A model generated the notes under the pieces. The model saw only the letters and a list, made by a program, of their open reading frames with translations. It was not told the DNA's origin and ran no database searches. Made by a program: the position numbers and the translations under genes. DNA of 64,000 nucleotides from Streptomyces sp. ISL-12 (GTDB lineage: Bacteria > Actinomycetota > Actinomycetes > Streptomycetales > Streptomycetaceae). Where the stretch lies: assembly GCF_018614415.1 (NCBI RefSeq), contig NZ_JAGGOO010000059.1:1-64000 (forward strand), read 5' to 3'. Below, piece after piece: positions 50,771 to 59,267 of the stretch. Every line of letters begins with the position of its first letter. Position 1 is the first letter of the stretch.

Positions 50771-51490
50771 ATGACGGAACGTAAGGACGAACTCGCCGCC
50801 AATCTGGCGAAGGTGGAGGAGCGCATCGCCGCCGCGTGCGCCGCCGCCGGCCGGGCCCGCGAGGAGGTGACCCTGATCGTGGTCACCAAGACCTATCCGG
50901 CGAGCGATGTGCGCGCCCTGGCGGAGCTGGGCGTGCGGCACGTCGCCGAGAACCGGGACCAGGACGCGGCACCCAAGGCCGCCGCGTGCGCGGATCTGCC
51001 GCTCACCTGGCACTTCGTAGGTCAGCTGCAGACCAACAAGGTACGATCCGTGGTCGGTTACGCCGGTCTCGTGCAGTCCGTCGACCGCTCACGGCTCGTC
51101 ACCGCCCTGTCCAAGGAGGCGGTACGGGCCGGGCGCGAGCTCGGCTGTCTCGTCCAGGTCGCCTTCGACGCGGGGGCGGACGGGCGGGGCGAGCGGGGCG
51201 GCGTGGCACCCGACCAGGTCGGAGAACTGGCCGGCCTCGTGGCCTCGTCGCCGGGGCTCCGGCTCGACGGACTGATGACGGTGGCCCCGCTGACCGGGGA
51301 GTACGCCGGGCGCCAACAGGCCGCGTTCGAGCGCCTCATGGATGTGGCGACCGACCTGCGTCGCGCCCATCCGGCTGCGAACATGGTCTCGGCAGGGATG
51401 AGTGCGGACCTCGAACAGGCCGTGGCCGCCGGAGCGACACATGTGCGCGTCGGCACTGCGGTACTCGGTGTCCGCCCCAGGCTCGGGTAA
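50771..51490 (+). CDS. yggS: Pyridoxal phosphate homeostasis protein (YggS family)
   Basis: A 239-residue TIM-barrel PLP-binding protein without known catalysis that keeps PLP levels in balance. The PLP lysine is in TLIVVTKTYPAS near residue 40. Further family motifs are HVAENRDQDAAPK, LTWHFVGQLQTNK, SAGMSADLEQAV and HVRVGTAVLG. The family usually reads MGMSxD rather than AGMSAD. The ATG is 6 bp after the pgeF stop. Known as ylmE in the Gram-positive dcw cluster. Confidence 0.93.
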   Translation: MTERKDELAANLAKVEERIAAACAAAGRAREEVTLIVVTKTYPASDVRALAELGVRHVAENRDQDAAPKAAACADLPLTWHFVGQLQTNKVRSVVGYAGLVQSVDRSRLVTALSKEAVRAGRELGCLVQVAFDAGADGRGERGGVAPDQVGELAGLVASSPGLRLDGLMTVAPLTGEYAGRQQAAFERLMDVATDLRRAHPAANMVSAGMSADLEQAVAAGATHVRVGTAVLGVRPRLG

Positions 51491-51619
51491 CGTCGCCAAG
51501 AAGTCGGACCACAGCAGAAAATATGGTCATTACCGCCGAAAGGCGGAAACAACGACCTCGTGGATCGCGGGCATTTGGCAGTCGTCAGCCGATCCACCAC
51601 AGAGCGGAGGACTCAGAGC

Positions 51620-52261
51620 ATGGCCGGCGCGATGCGCAAGATGGCGGTCTACCTCGGCCTCGTGGAGGACGATGGGTACGACGGCCGGGGTTTCGACCCC
51701 GACGACGACTTCGAACCCGAACTCGACCCGGAGCCCGAACGGGATCACCGGAGGCATGAACCGGCGCATCAGGGGCATGGTTCACATCAGCCACAAAGGG
51801 ACGAAGAGGTGCGAGTCGTACAACCGCCCGCGCCTCGCGAGCCGGTGGCCCGGTCTGCTTCGCTACCCGCGGAATCCGGGCGACCCGCCCGGATCGCGCC
51901 CGTGGCATCCATCACACAAGAACGCGCGAGCCTGGAAAAGAGCGCACCGGTCATCATGCCCAAGGTCGTCTCCGAACGAGAGCCCTACCGGATCACCACG
52001 CTTCACCCACGGACCTACAACGAGGCCCGTACCATCGGGGAACACTTCCGTGAGGGCACTCCGGTGATCATGAATCTCACGGAGATGGACGACACGGACG
52101 CGAAGCGACTTGTCGACTTTGCGGCTGGTCTGGTGTTTGGTCTTCACGGCAGTATCGAGCGGGTGACGCAGAAGGTGTTCCTGCTGTCTCCTGCTAACGT
52201 CGATGTCACGGCGGAGGACAAGGCCCGCATCGCAGAGGGCGGGTTCTTCAACCAGAGCTGA
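51620..52261 (+). CDS. sepF: Cell division protein SepF
   Basis: SepF anchors FtsZ to the membrane; Streptomyces lacks ftsA here. The 213-residue product begins with an amphipathic helix (AGAMRKMAVYLGLVEDD) that binds membrane, then an acidic/Pro-rich linker (about 20-105), then the globular domain (about 115-205) with YRITTLHPRTYNEARTIGEH and GTPVIMNLTEMDD. GGAGG lies ~9 nt upstream of ATG 51620. Its partner, the FtsZ tail, is encoded in the same cluster. Confidence 0.95.
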   Translation: MAGAMRKMAVYLGLVEDDGYDGRGFDPDDDFEPELDPEPERDHRRHEPAHQGHGSHQPQRDEEVRVVQPPAPREPVARSASLPAESGRPARIAPVASITQERASLEKSAPVIMPKVVSEREPYRITTLHPRTYNEARTIGEHFREGTPVIMNLTEMDDTDAKRLVDFAAGLVFGLHGSIERVTQKVFLLSPANVDVTAEDKARIAEGGFFNQS

Positions 52262-52307
52262 GACGTAACACCGGTGAGTCGGGTCAGGGGAGAGGGAAGC
52301 AAGGGTC

Positions 52308-52592
52308 ATGAGCGTGGTCCTGGATGTCGTCTACATCGCGCTGATGTGCTTCCTCATCGTGCTGATCTTCCGGTTGGTCATGGACTACGTCTTCCAGTTC
52401 GCCCGCTCGTGGCAACCCGGCAAGGCGATGGTGGTCGTACTGGAGGCCACCTACACTGTCACCGATCCACCGTTGAAGCTCCTGCGGCGGGTCATTCCGC
52501 CGCTGCGTCTCGGGGGCGTGGCGCTCGACCTGTCCTTCTTCGTACTGATGATCATCGTCTACATCCTGATCTCGATCGTGAGCCGGCTGTGA
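52308..52592 (+). CDS. ylmG: YggT/YlmG family membrane protein
   Basis: A 94-residue protein with two YggT-type membrane helices (about 3-27, VVLDVVYIALMCFLIVLIFR, and 72-92, LDLSFFVLMIIVYILISIV) and the central signature VTDPPLKLLRRVIPPLRLGG. It is regularly between sepF and divIVA; a role in envelope or division-site assembly is inferred from position. ATG 52308 has GGGAGAGGG upstream. Confidence 0.92.
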   Translation: MSVVLDVVYIALMCFLIVLIFRLVMDYVFQFARSWQPGKAMVVVLEATYTVTDPPLKLLRRVIPPLRLGGVALDLSFFVLMIIVYILISIVSRL

Positions 52593-52647
52593 GCGATGAG
52601 AGAGATACGGGCTTGCCGAATGCCGACGACTACGTTGAGGTGAAGAG

Positions 52648-53877
52648 ATGCCGTTGACCCCCGAGGACGTGCGGAACAAGCAGTTCACGACCGTCCGCCT
52701 CCGAGAAGGCTATGACGAGGACGAGGTCGATGCCTTCCTCGACGAGGTCGAAGCCGAACTGACCCGTCTGCTCCGCGAGAACGAGGACCTGCGCGCCAAG
52801 CTGGCCGCGGCCACGCGCGCGGCCGCGCAGAACCAGCAGAACATGCGCAAGCCCCCGGAGCAGCAGCAGGATCAGCAGCAGGGTGGCCACCCCCAGCAGG
52901 GCGGCATGCCCCAGCAGGGCGGCATGCCTCAGCAGGGTGGGATGCCCCAGCAGGGCGGGATGCCCCAGCAGGGCATGCGCGGTCCGGGTGCTCCGGTGCC
53001 CGCCGGCATATCGGGCCCGCCGCAGCAGCAGATGGGTGGCCCCATGGGTGGTCCGCCCCAGCTGCCGAGCGGCGCCCCGCAGCTGCCCGCCGGTCCCGGC
53101 GGTCAGGGCGGCCCGCAGGGTCCCGGTCCGATGGGCCAGGGTCCGGGGCCGATGGGCCAGGGCCCGGGTCCGATGCAGGGCCAGATGGGTCCCGGTCCGA
53201 TGGGCGGCCCCATGGGCGGCCCGCAGGGTCCCGGCGGCCCCGGTGGTCCCGGCATGCCCGGTCAGGGCGGCCCTGGTGGCGACAGCGCCGCGCGCGTTCT
53301 GTCGCTGGCCCAGCAGACCGCCGACCAGGCGATCGCCGAGGCCCGGTCCGAGGCCAACAAGATCGTCGGCGAGGCGCGTTCGCGTGCCGAGGGTCTGGAG
53401 CGGGACGCCCGCGCCAAGGCCGACGCCCTGGAGCGGGACGCGCAGGAGAAGCACCGCGTCGCGATGGGCTCCCTGGAGTCCGCTCGCGCCACGCTGGAGC
53501 GCAAGGTCGAGGACCTGCGCGGCTTCGAGCGCGAGTACCGCACGCGGCTGAAGTCCTACCTGGAGTCGCAGCTGCGTCAGCTGGAGACCCAGGCCGACGA
53601 CTCGCTGGCCCCGCCGCGGACGCCCGCCGCCGCCTCGCTGCCGCCGTCCCCGGCGCCGTCGATGGCTCCGGCCGGTGCGAGCGCGCCGTCCTACGGTGGC
53701 AACCAGTCCATGGGCAGCGGTCCGGGCGCCTCGTCCGGCCCGTCGTACGGCGGTCAGCAGCAGATGTCGCCGGCGATGACCCAGCCGATGGCGCCGGTGC
53801 GCCCGCAGGGGCCGTCGCCGATGGGGCAGGCGCCCTCGCCGATGCGCGGGTTCCTGATCGACGAGGACGACAACTGA
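52648..53877 (+). CDS. divIVA: Polar growth determinant DivIVA
   Basis: DivIVA marks hyphal tips and recruits the cell-wall machinery; it is essential in Streptomyces. The 409-residue product has the conserved N-terminal lipid-binding domain (MPLTPEDVRNKQFTTVRLRE and following, ~1-55), a Gln/Gly/Met/Pro-rich central part (~70-210), a long coiled coil (~212-315, SLAQQTADQAIAEARSEANK) and a Ser/Pro/Gly-rich tail. Two repeat tracts, PQQGGM (52891-52977) and GPGPMGQ (about 53119-53190), lie between the domains. The gene ends at a strong terminator. Confidence 0.95.
   Translation: MPLTPEDVRNKQFTTVRLREGYDEDEVDAFLDEVEAELTRLLRENEDLRAKLAAATRAAAQNQQNMRKPPEQQQDQQQGGHPQQGGMPQQGGMPQQGGMPQQGGMPQQGMRGPGAPVPAGISGPPQQQMGGPMGGPPQLPSGAPQLPAGPGGQGGPQGPGPMGQGPGPMGQGPGPMQGQMGPGPMGGPMGGPQGPGGPGGPGMPGQGGPGGDSAARVLSLAQQTADQAIAEARSEANKIVGEARSRAEGLERDARAKADALERDAQEKHRVAMGSLESARATLERKVEDLRGFEREYRTRLKSYLESQLRQLETQADDSLAPPRTPAAASLPPSPAPSMAPAGASAPSYGGNQSMGSGPGASSGPSYGGQQQMSPAMTQPMAPVRPQGPSPMGQAPSPMRGFLIDEDDN
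52891..52977 (+). repeat. 18-bp in-frame repeat in divIVA
   Basis: CCCCAGCAGGGCGGCATG (PQQGGM) is present four times in tandem plus a partial fifth copy. Copies differ at third codon positions only. A GPGPMGQ array (21-bp units) follows near 53119-53190. Confidence 0.9.
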
Positions 53878-53919
53878 GCAGTGCTGAACGGTAGTACGGC
53901 GTCGTAGTCGGCAGCGTTC

Positions 53920-53960
53920 AAGGCGGGTCCCGGGTTCTTGAGCCCGGGACCCGCCTTTTT
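53920..53960 (+). terminator. Intrinsic terminator after divIVA
   Basis: AAGGCGGGTCCCGGG (53920-53934) and CCCGGGACCCGCCTT (53943-53957) form a 15-bp stem around TTCTTGAG, followed by a short T run. It ends the dcw transcript. Confidence 0.92.
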
Positions 53961-53992
53961 GCGGTCCGTTCTCGGAGGCGGGCGCGGACCGT

Positions 53993-54037
53993 ACGCGAGA
54001 GGCCCGGCTCCCCGTGGGGGAACCGGGCCTCTCGCGT
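53993..54037 (-). terminator. Hairpin at the 3' end of ileS
   Basis: ACGCGAGAGGCCCGG (53993-54007) pairs with CCGGGCCTCTCGCGT (54023-54037); the inner CTCCCCGTGGGGGAA extends the stem. It is directly after the ileS stop and convergent with the divIVA terminator. No U tract. Confidence 0.7.
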
Positions 54038-54042
54038 GTTGC

Positions 54043-57000
54043 TTACGCCTTGCGGAGACGGAACGTCAGGGACAGGCCCTCGTCCCTGAAGGCGTCCCCG
54101 TACGTGCCGTCCGCCTCGCCCTCGGCGAAGTCGGTGGCCAGGACCTCGTCGGCGATCAGGGCCGAGTGCCCGGTCAGGGCGGCGACGACCGCCGGGTCCG
54201 TGGCCGTCCAGCGCAGGGCGATGCGGTCGGCGACGTCCAGGCCGCTGTTCTTGCGGGCCTCCTGGATCAGGCGGATCGCGTCCCGGGCGAGGCCCGCGCG
54301 GCGCAGCTCCTCGGTGATCTCCAGGTCGAGGGCGACCGTGGCACCGGAGTCGGAGGCGACCGACCAGCCCTCGCGCGGGGTCTCCGTGATGATCACCTCG
54401 TCGGGAGCGAGGGCGATCGTCTCACCGTCGACCTCCACCGAGGCCGTGCCCTCCCGCAGGGCGAGGGAGAGCGCCGCCGCGTCCGCGTTCGCCACGGCCT
54501 TGGCGACGTCCTGGACGCGCTTGCCGAACCGCTTGCCCAGGGCGCGGAAGTTGGCCTTGGCGGTGGTGTCGACCAGGCTGCCGCCGACCTCGGAGAGGGA
54601 GGCGAGGGACTCGACGTTCAGCTCCTCGGTGATCTGCGTGTGCAGTTCGGGGGAGAGCGCGTCGAAGCCCGCGGCCGCGATCAGCGCGCGCCGCAGCGGC
54701 TGGCGGGTCTTGACGCCGGACTCCGCGCGGGTGGCGCGGCCGAGTTCGACCAGGCGGCGCACCAGGACCATCTGCTGCGACAGCTCCGGGTCGATCGCCG
54801 ACAGGTCGGCCTCGGGCCAGGAGGACAGGTGCACGGACTCCGGGGCGCCCGGGGTGACCGGCACGATCATGTCCTGCCAGACCCGTTCGGTGAGGAACGG
54901 CGTCAGCGGGGCCATCAGCTTGGTGACCGTCTCGACGACCTCGTGCAGGGTGCGCAGCGCCGCCTTGTCGCCCTGCCAGAAGCGGCGGCGGGAACGGCGT
55001 ACGTACCAGTTGGACAGGTCGTCGACGAACGAGGACAGCAGCTTGCCGGCGCGCTGGGTGTCGTAACCCTCCAGGGCCTGCGTCACCTGGTCGGTGAGGG
55101 CGTGCAGTTCGGAGAGGAGCCAGCGGTCCAGGACGGGGCGGTCGGCGGGGGCCGGGTCGGCCTCGCTCGGCGCCCAGCCCGAGGTGCGGGCGTACAGGGC
55201 CTGGAAGGCGACCGTGTTCCAGTACGTGAGGAGCGTCTTGCGGACGACTTCCTGGATGGTGCCGTGGCCGACGCGGCGGGCCGCCCACGGGGAGCCGCCG
55301 GCCGCCATGAACCAGCGCACCGCGTCGGCGCCGTGCTGGTCCATCAGCGGGATCGGCTGCAGGATGTTGCCCAGGTGCTTGGACATCTTGCGGCCGTCCT
55401 CGGCGAGGATGTGGCCGAGGCAGACGACGTTCTCGTACGACGACTTGTCGAAGACGAGCGTGCCGACGGCCATCAGGGTGTAGAACCAGCCGCGGGTCTG
55501 GTCGATGGCCTCGGAGATGAACTGCGCCGGGTAGCGGGACTCGAACAGTTCCTTGTTCTTGTACGGGTAGCCCCACTGCGCGAACGGCATCGAGCCCGAG
55601 TCGTACCAGGCGTCGATGACCTCCGGCACGCGCGTGGCCGTCTTGCCGCAGCCGTCGTGGCGGCAGGCGAAGGTGACCTCGTCGATGTACGGGCGGTGGG
55701 GGTCGAGGCCCGACTGGTCGGTGCCGGTCAGCTCGGTCAGCTCGGCGCGGGAGCCGGCGACCGTGAGGTGGTCGTCCTCGCAGCGCCAGATGGGCAGCGG
55801 GGTGCCCCAGTAGCGGTTGCGGGAGAGCGCCCAGTCGATGTTGTTGTCCAGCCAGTCGCCGTACCGGCCGTTCTTGACGGTGTCCGGGAACCAGTTGGTC
55901 TTCTCGTTCTCCTGGAGGAGACGGTCCTTGATCGCCGTGGTGCGGATGTACCAGGACGGCTGGGCGTAGTAGAGCAGCGCGGTGTGGCAGCGCCAGCAGT
56001 GCGGGTAGCTGTGCTCGTACGGGATGTGCTTGAAGAGCAGGCCGCGGGTGTCGAGGTCCTCGGTGAGCTGTTCGTCGGCCTTCTTGAAGAAGACGCCGCC
56101 GACCAGGGGGAGGTCCTCCTCGAAGGTGCCGTCGGGGCGGACCGGGTTGACGATCGGCAGGCCGTAGGAGCGGCACACCTTGAGGTCGTCCTCACCGAAG
56201 GCGGGGGACTGGTGGACCAGGCCCGTGCCGTCCTCGGTGGTGACGTAGTCGGCGTTGACGACGTAGTGGGCCGGCTCGGGGAACGCGACCAGCTCGAACG
56301 GGCGCTGGTACGTCCAGCGCTCCATCTCGGCGCCGGTGAAGGTCTGGCCGGTGGTCTCCCAGCCCTCGCCGAGGGCCTTCTCCACGAGGGGGGCGGCGAC
56401 GACGAGCTTCTCGTCACCGTTGGTGGCGACGACATAGGTGACCTCGGGGTGGGCCGCCACGGCCGTGTTGGAGACCAGCGTCCAGGGCGTGGTCGTCCAG
56501 ATCAGCAGCGCGGCCTCGCCGGCCAGCGGGCCGGAGGTGAGAGGGAAGCGGACGTAGACCGAGGGGTCGACGACCGTCTCGTAGCCCTGGGCCAGCTCGT
56601 GGTCGGACAGGCCGGTGCCGCAGCGGGGGCACCAGGGGGCGACGCGGTGGTCCTGGACGAGGAGGCCCTTGTTGAAGATCTCCTTCAGGGACCACCAGAC
56701 GGACTCGACGTACTCCGGGTCCATCGTGCGGTACGCGTCGTCGAGGTCGACCCAGTAGCCCATGCGGGTCGTCAGCTCGGTGAAGGCGTCCGTGTGGCGG
56801 GTCACCGACTCGCGGCACTTGGCGTTGAACTCCGCGATGCCGTACGCCTCGATGTCCGGCTTGCCGCTGAAGCCCAGCTCCTTCTCCACCGCCAGCTCCA
56901 CGGGCAGGCCGTGGCAGTCCCAGCCGGCCTTGCGGGCCACGTGGTAGCCGCGCATGGTGCGGAAGCGGGGGAAGACGTCCTTGAAGACGCGGGCCTCGAT

Positions 57001-57189
57001 GTGGTGGGCGCCCGGCATGCCGTTGGCGGTGGGGGGACCCTCGTAGAACACCCATTCGGGGCGGCCCGCGGACTGCTCCAGGCTCTTGGCGAAGATCTTC
57101 TGCTCGCGCCAGAAGTCGAGCACCGCGTGTTCGAGCGCGGGCAGGTCGACCTGGGCGGGTACCTGGCGGTACAGCGGCGGCGTATTCAA
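54043..57189 (-). CDS. ileS: Isoleucyl-tRNA synthetase (eukaryote-like type)
   Basis: IleRS charges tRNA-Ile. The 1048-residue length and signatures are those of the eukaryote-like class (ileS2), which often resists mupirocin. The HIGH-equivalent lies in GPPTANGMPGAHHIEAR near residue 40, the Trp-rich WTTTPWTLVSNTAVA editing-domain motif near 230, zinc-type Cys pairs PWCPRCGTGLS and KMSKS as GRKMSKHLGN near 610. The start is TTG 57189, with GGAGG 7 nt upstream; the upstream frame runs through the T-box. Expression is controlled by that T-box. Confidence 0.95.
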   Translation of the reverse strand: MNTPPLYRQVPAQVDLPALEHAVLDFWREQKIFAKSLEQSAGRPEWVFYEGPPTANGMPGAHHIEARVFKDVFPRFRTMRGYHVARKAGWDCHGLPVELAVEKELGFSGKPDIEAYGIAEFNAKCRESVTRHTDAFTELTTRMGYWVDLDDAYRTMDPEYVESVWWSLKEIFNKGLLVQDHRVAPWCPRCGTGLSDHELAQGYETVVDPSVYVRFPLTSGPLAGEAALLIWTTTPWTLVSNTAVAAHPEVTYVVATNGDEKLVVAAPLVEKALGEGWETTGQTFTGAEMERWTYQRPFELVAFPEPAHYVVNADYVTTEDGTGLVHQSPAFGEDDLKVCRSYGLPIVNPVRPDGTFEEDLPLVGGVFFKKADEQLTEDLDTRGLLFKHIPYEHSYPHCWRCHTALLYYAQPSWYIRTTAIKDRLLQENEKTNWFPDTVKNGRYGDWLDNNIDWALSRNRYWGTPLPIWRCEDDHLTVAGSRAELTELTGTDQSGLDPHRPYIDEVTFACRHDGCGKTATRVPEVIDAWYDSGSMPFAQWGYPYKNKELFESRYPAQFISEAIDQTRGWFYTLMAVGTLVFDKSSYENVVCLGHILAEDGRKMSKHLGNILQPIPLMDQHGADAVRWFMAAGGSPWAARRVGHGTIQEVVRKTLLTYWNTVAFQALYARTSGWAPSEADPAPADRPVLDRWLLSELHALTDQVTQALEGYDTQRAGKLLSSFVDDLSNWYVRRSRRRFWQGDKAALRTLHEVVETVTKLMAPLTPFLTERVWQDMIVPVTPGAPESVHLSSWPEADLSAIDPELSQQMVLVRRLVELGRATRAESGVKTRQPLRRALIAAAGFDALSPELHTQITEELNVESLASLSEVGGSLVDTTAKANFRALGKRFGKRVQDVAKAVANADAAALSLALREGTASVEVDGETIALAPDEVIITETPREGWSVASDSGATVALDLEITEELRRAGLARDAIRLIQEARKNSGLDVADRIALRWTATDPAVVAALTGHSALIADEVLATDFAEGEADGTYGDAFRDEGLSLTFRLRKA

Positions 57190-57466
57190 CGCGTTTCCTC
57201 CGGCGGACGTGCTGCCTTCCGTCGGAGGGACGAGAGCTTTGCGCTCCCGCGGTACCACCCTCCTTGGCTCCCGGTGCGCCTTGTGCGCCGGTGAGCCCCC
57301 TCATTGGGGCGCGATGCCGGGTCTACTCGCCGCGTCCGGTCCGGTGCGGCTTTCTTCCGGCGGCTCCGGGGTGATCTTCGCGTCGGGCTCGCCCCCGGGC
57401 TCACACCGTCCCCGGGTCGCTCTGGGCTGCGTACGCCGCTACTCGTCCCCATCCACGCTTTTCGCT
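57190..57466 (-). promoter_or_regulatory. T-box riboswitch of ileS (translational type)
   Basis: On the minus strand, stem I begins GATGGGGACGAGTAGCGG, with a candidate specifier ATC (Ile, 57375-57373) in GCGAAGATCACCCC. The T-box sequence TGGTACCGCG lies at 57257-57248. It is followed by CCTCCGACGG, which can pair with CCGCCGGAGG including the ribosome site; uncharged tRNA-Ile would free it. A TACACT -10 (57478-57473) precedes the RNA. Confidence 0.92.
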
Positions 57467-57657
57467 CCGCCCAGTGTACGGCGCCCGGCGGACAGCGGCC
57501 GACCGGTTTTCGGACCGGCATACCCGGCGGGGAGCTGGGCACAACGGATGCAGGTCGGTCGAGCGGGGCGGTGCGTCCCGTTGCCGCGGGACTCAAGTCG
57601 ATTTATCGTCCCAGCACGGTTCGCGTGCAAGATCACAGTTTGTGAAGGGGCCGCGGC

Positions 57658-58590
57658 ATGGTGGCGAAGAAGACCGCCGTACGGCACTCGGGGTCCGGCG
57701 GACCCGCCCGTGCCCCGGCCTCCGGCACCTCCGGCTCCGCCGGTGGGGTGGGGGAGGGGGCGGGCGGGAAGAAGAGCACGAGCACGCGGGGCGGCGGGGA
57801 GGCCGTGGCGAGGAGGACTGCGGCGGAGAAGGGTGCTGCGGGGAAGAGCGCGGCGGAGAAGACGGCGGCCAGAAAGGTCGCTGCGGAGAAGGCCGCGGTC
57901 AAGAAGACGGCGGTCAAGAAGACGGCGGTCAAGAAGACGGCGGCCAAGAAGACGGCGGCCAAGAAGGTCGCTGCGAAGAAGGGCGCTGTGAAGCAGACCG
58001 CGGCCAAGAAGGCCACGGGGAAGAAGGCCGCGGCAGCGCCGGGCGGCGTGGCGGGGAAGAGCACGGCCAAGAAGGCGGGCGCGGCCGAGGCCGCGGAGCA
58101 GACGGGAGCCACGACGGTGGTTGCGAAGAAGACCCCTGGCACGGCCACGGCGGCCAAGACTGCGGTACCCAAGGCGCGGGGCGGCGCGGTGGAACCCGGC
58201 GACCTCGCGGTACGCCCCGGTGAGGACCCGTGGACCCCCGAGGAGGTCGAGGAGGCGCGTGGGGAGCTGCAGTCCGAGGAGGCCCGGCTCCGGGCCGAGC
58301 TGGACTCCTCCGAGCGGGCGCTGCAGGGCCTGATGCGGGACTCGGGGGACGGCGCGGGGCACGACGAGGCGGACACCGGCACCAAGAACATCACGCGTGA
58401 GCACGAGCTGGCGCTGGCCGCCAACGCGCGCGAGATGCTCACCCAGACCGCGCACGCCCTGGAGCGGCTGGACGCGGGCACCTACGGACTGTGCGAGAAC
58501 TGCGGCGAGCCGATCGGCAAGGCCCGGATGCAGGCGTTCCCGCGGGCCACCCTGTGCGTGGAGTGCAAACAGAAGCAGGAGCGCCGCTGA
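57658..58590 (+). CDS. Histone-H1-like/DksA-TraR fusion protein
   Basis: The 310-residue protein has a Lys/Ala-rich N-terminal tail (about 55-160) with AAKKTAAKK/AVKKTAVKK repeats like histone H1 and the tails of actinobacterial HU. A C-terminal DksA/TraR-like part follows: coiled coil (about 190-250, EEVEEARGELQSEEARLRAE) and zinc finger CENCGEPIGKARMQAFPRA with CVECK (four Cys, ~280-303). DksA proteins enter the RNA polymerase secondary channel; the tail should bind DNA. The DksA tip Asp pair is not evident, so RNAP regulation is uncertain. ATG 57658 follows GTGAAGGGG. Conserved in Streptomyces next to ileS and lspA. Confidence 0.88.
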   Translation: MVAKKTAVRHSGSGGPARAPASGTSGSAGGVGEGAGGKKSTSTRGGGEAVARRTAAEKGAAGKSAAEKTAARKVAAEKAAVKKTAVKKTAVKKTAAKKTAAKKVAAKKGAVKQTAAKKATGKKAAAAPGGVAGKSTAKKAGAAEAAEQTGATTVVAKKTPGTATAAKTAVPKARGGAVEPGDLAVRPGEDPWTPEEVEEARGELQSEEARLRAELDSSERALQGLMRDSGDGAGHDEADTGTKNITREHELALAANAREMLTQTAHALERLDAGTYGLCENCGEPIGKARMQAFPRATLCVECKQKQERR

Positions 58591-58640
58591 GGTGTGCCGT
58601 ACTCTCTTCCTCAGTCAGGTACCTAGGTCGAGGGACTCAC

Positions 58641-59219
58641 GTGGCAGAGGCGGAGCGCATCATCGGTACGCCGGACACCCCGGACGAGGCGGGGGACGGG
58701 CAGCAGGAGGCCGCCGGCGCCGAGCGGCCCCGGGGCAAGCGCCGGATCGCCGTGCTGTTCGCGGTGGCCGTGTTCGCGTACGCGCTGGACCTGGTCAGCA
58801 AGATGATCGTGGTGGCGAAGCTGGAGCACCACGAGCCGATCGAGATCGTCGGGGACTGGCTGCGGCTGGTGGCGATCCGCAACGCGGGGGCCGCCTTCGG
58901 CATCGGTGAGGCGTTCACCGTGATCTTCACGGTGATCGCGGCCACCGTGATCGTCGTGATCGCCCGGCTCGCCCGCAAGCTCTACAGCCTGCCGTGGGCG
59001 ATCGCGCTGGGCCTGCTGCTCGGCGGGGCGCTCGGCAACCTCACCGACCGGATCTTCCGTTCGCCGGGTGTCTTCGAGGGCGCGGTGGTGGACTTCATCG
59101 CGCCCAAGCACTTCGCGGTCTTCAACCTCGCCGACTCGGCGATCGTGTGCGGCGGCATCCTGATCGTGCTGCTGTCCTTCCGGGGCCTGGACCCGGACGG
59201 AACCGTCCACAAGGACTGA
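58641..59219 (+). CDS. lspA: Lipoprotein signal peptidase (SPase II)
   Basis: LspA cuts the signal peptide of prolipoproteins. The 192-residue product has a ~35-residue charged N-terminal extension, then four membrane helices. Catalytic aspartates lie in LGNLTDRIFR and FNLADSAIV near residues 135 and 163, with IRNAGAAFGIGE near 78. GTG 58641 has GAGGGAC upstream. It is followed by rluD, as in many bacteria. Confidence 0.93.
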   Translation: MAEAERIIGTPDTPDEAGDGQQEAAGAERPRGKRRIAVLFAVAVFAYALDLVSKMIVVAKLEHHEPIEIVGDWLRLVAIRNAGAAFGIGEAFTVIFTVIAATVIVVIARLARKLYSLPWAIALGLLLGGALGNLTDRIFRSPGVFEGAVVDFIAPKHFAVFNLADSAIVCGGILIVLLSFRGLDPDGTVHKD

Positions 59220-59267
59220 GCACCTGCCGGTGAGGGAGTGTCGATACCGTCCGGCATACTCGACCGG

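Noticed and set aside
53938..57294. 1118-codon open frame on the plus strand opposite ileS
   Set aside because: It is the antisense of ileS; codon pattern, lack of domains and GC-driven absence of stops show it is a shadow.
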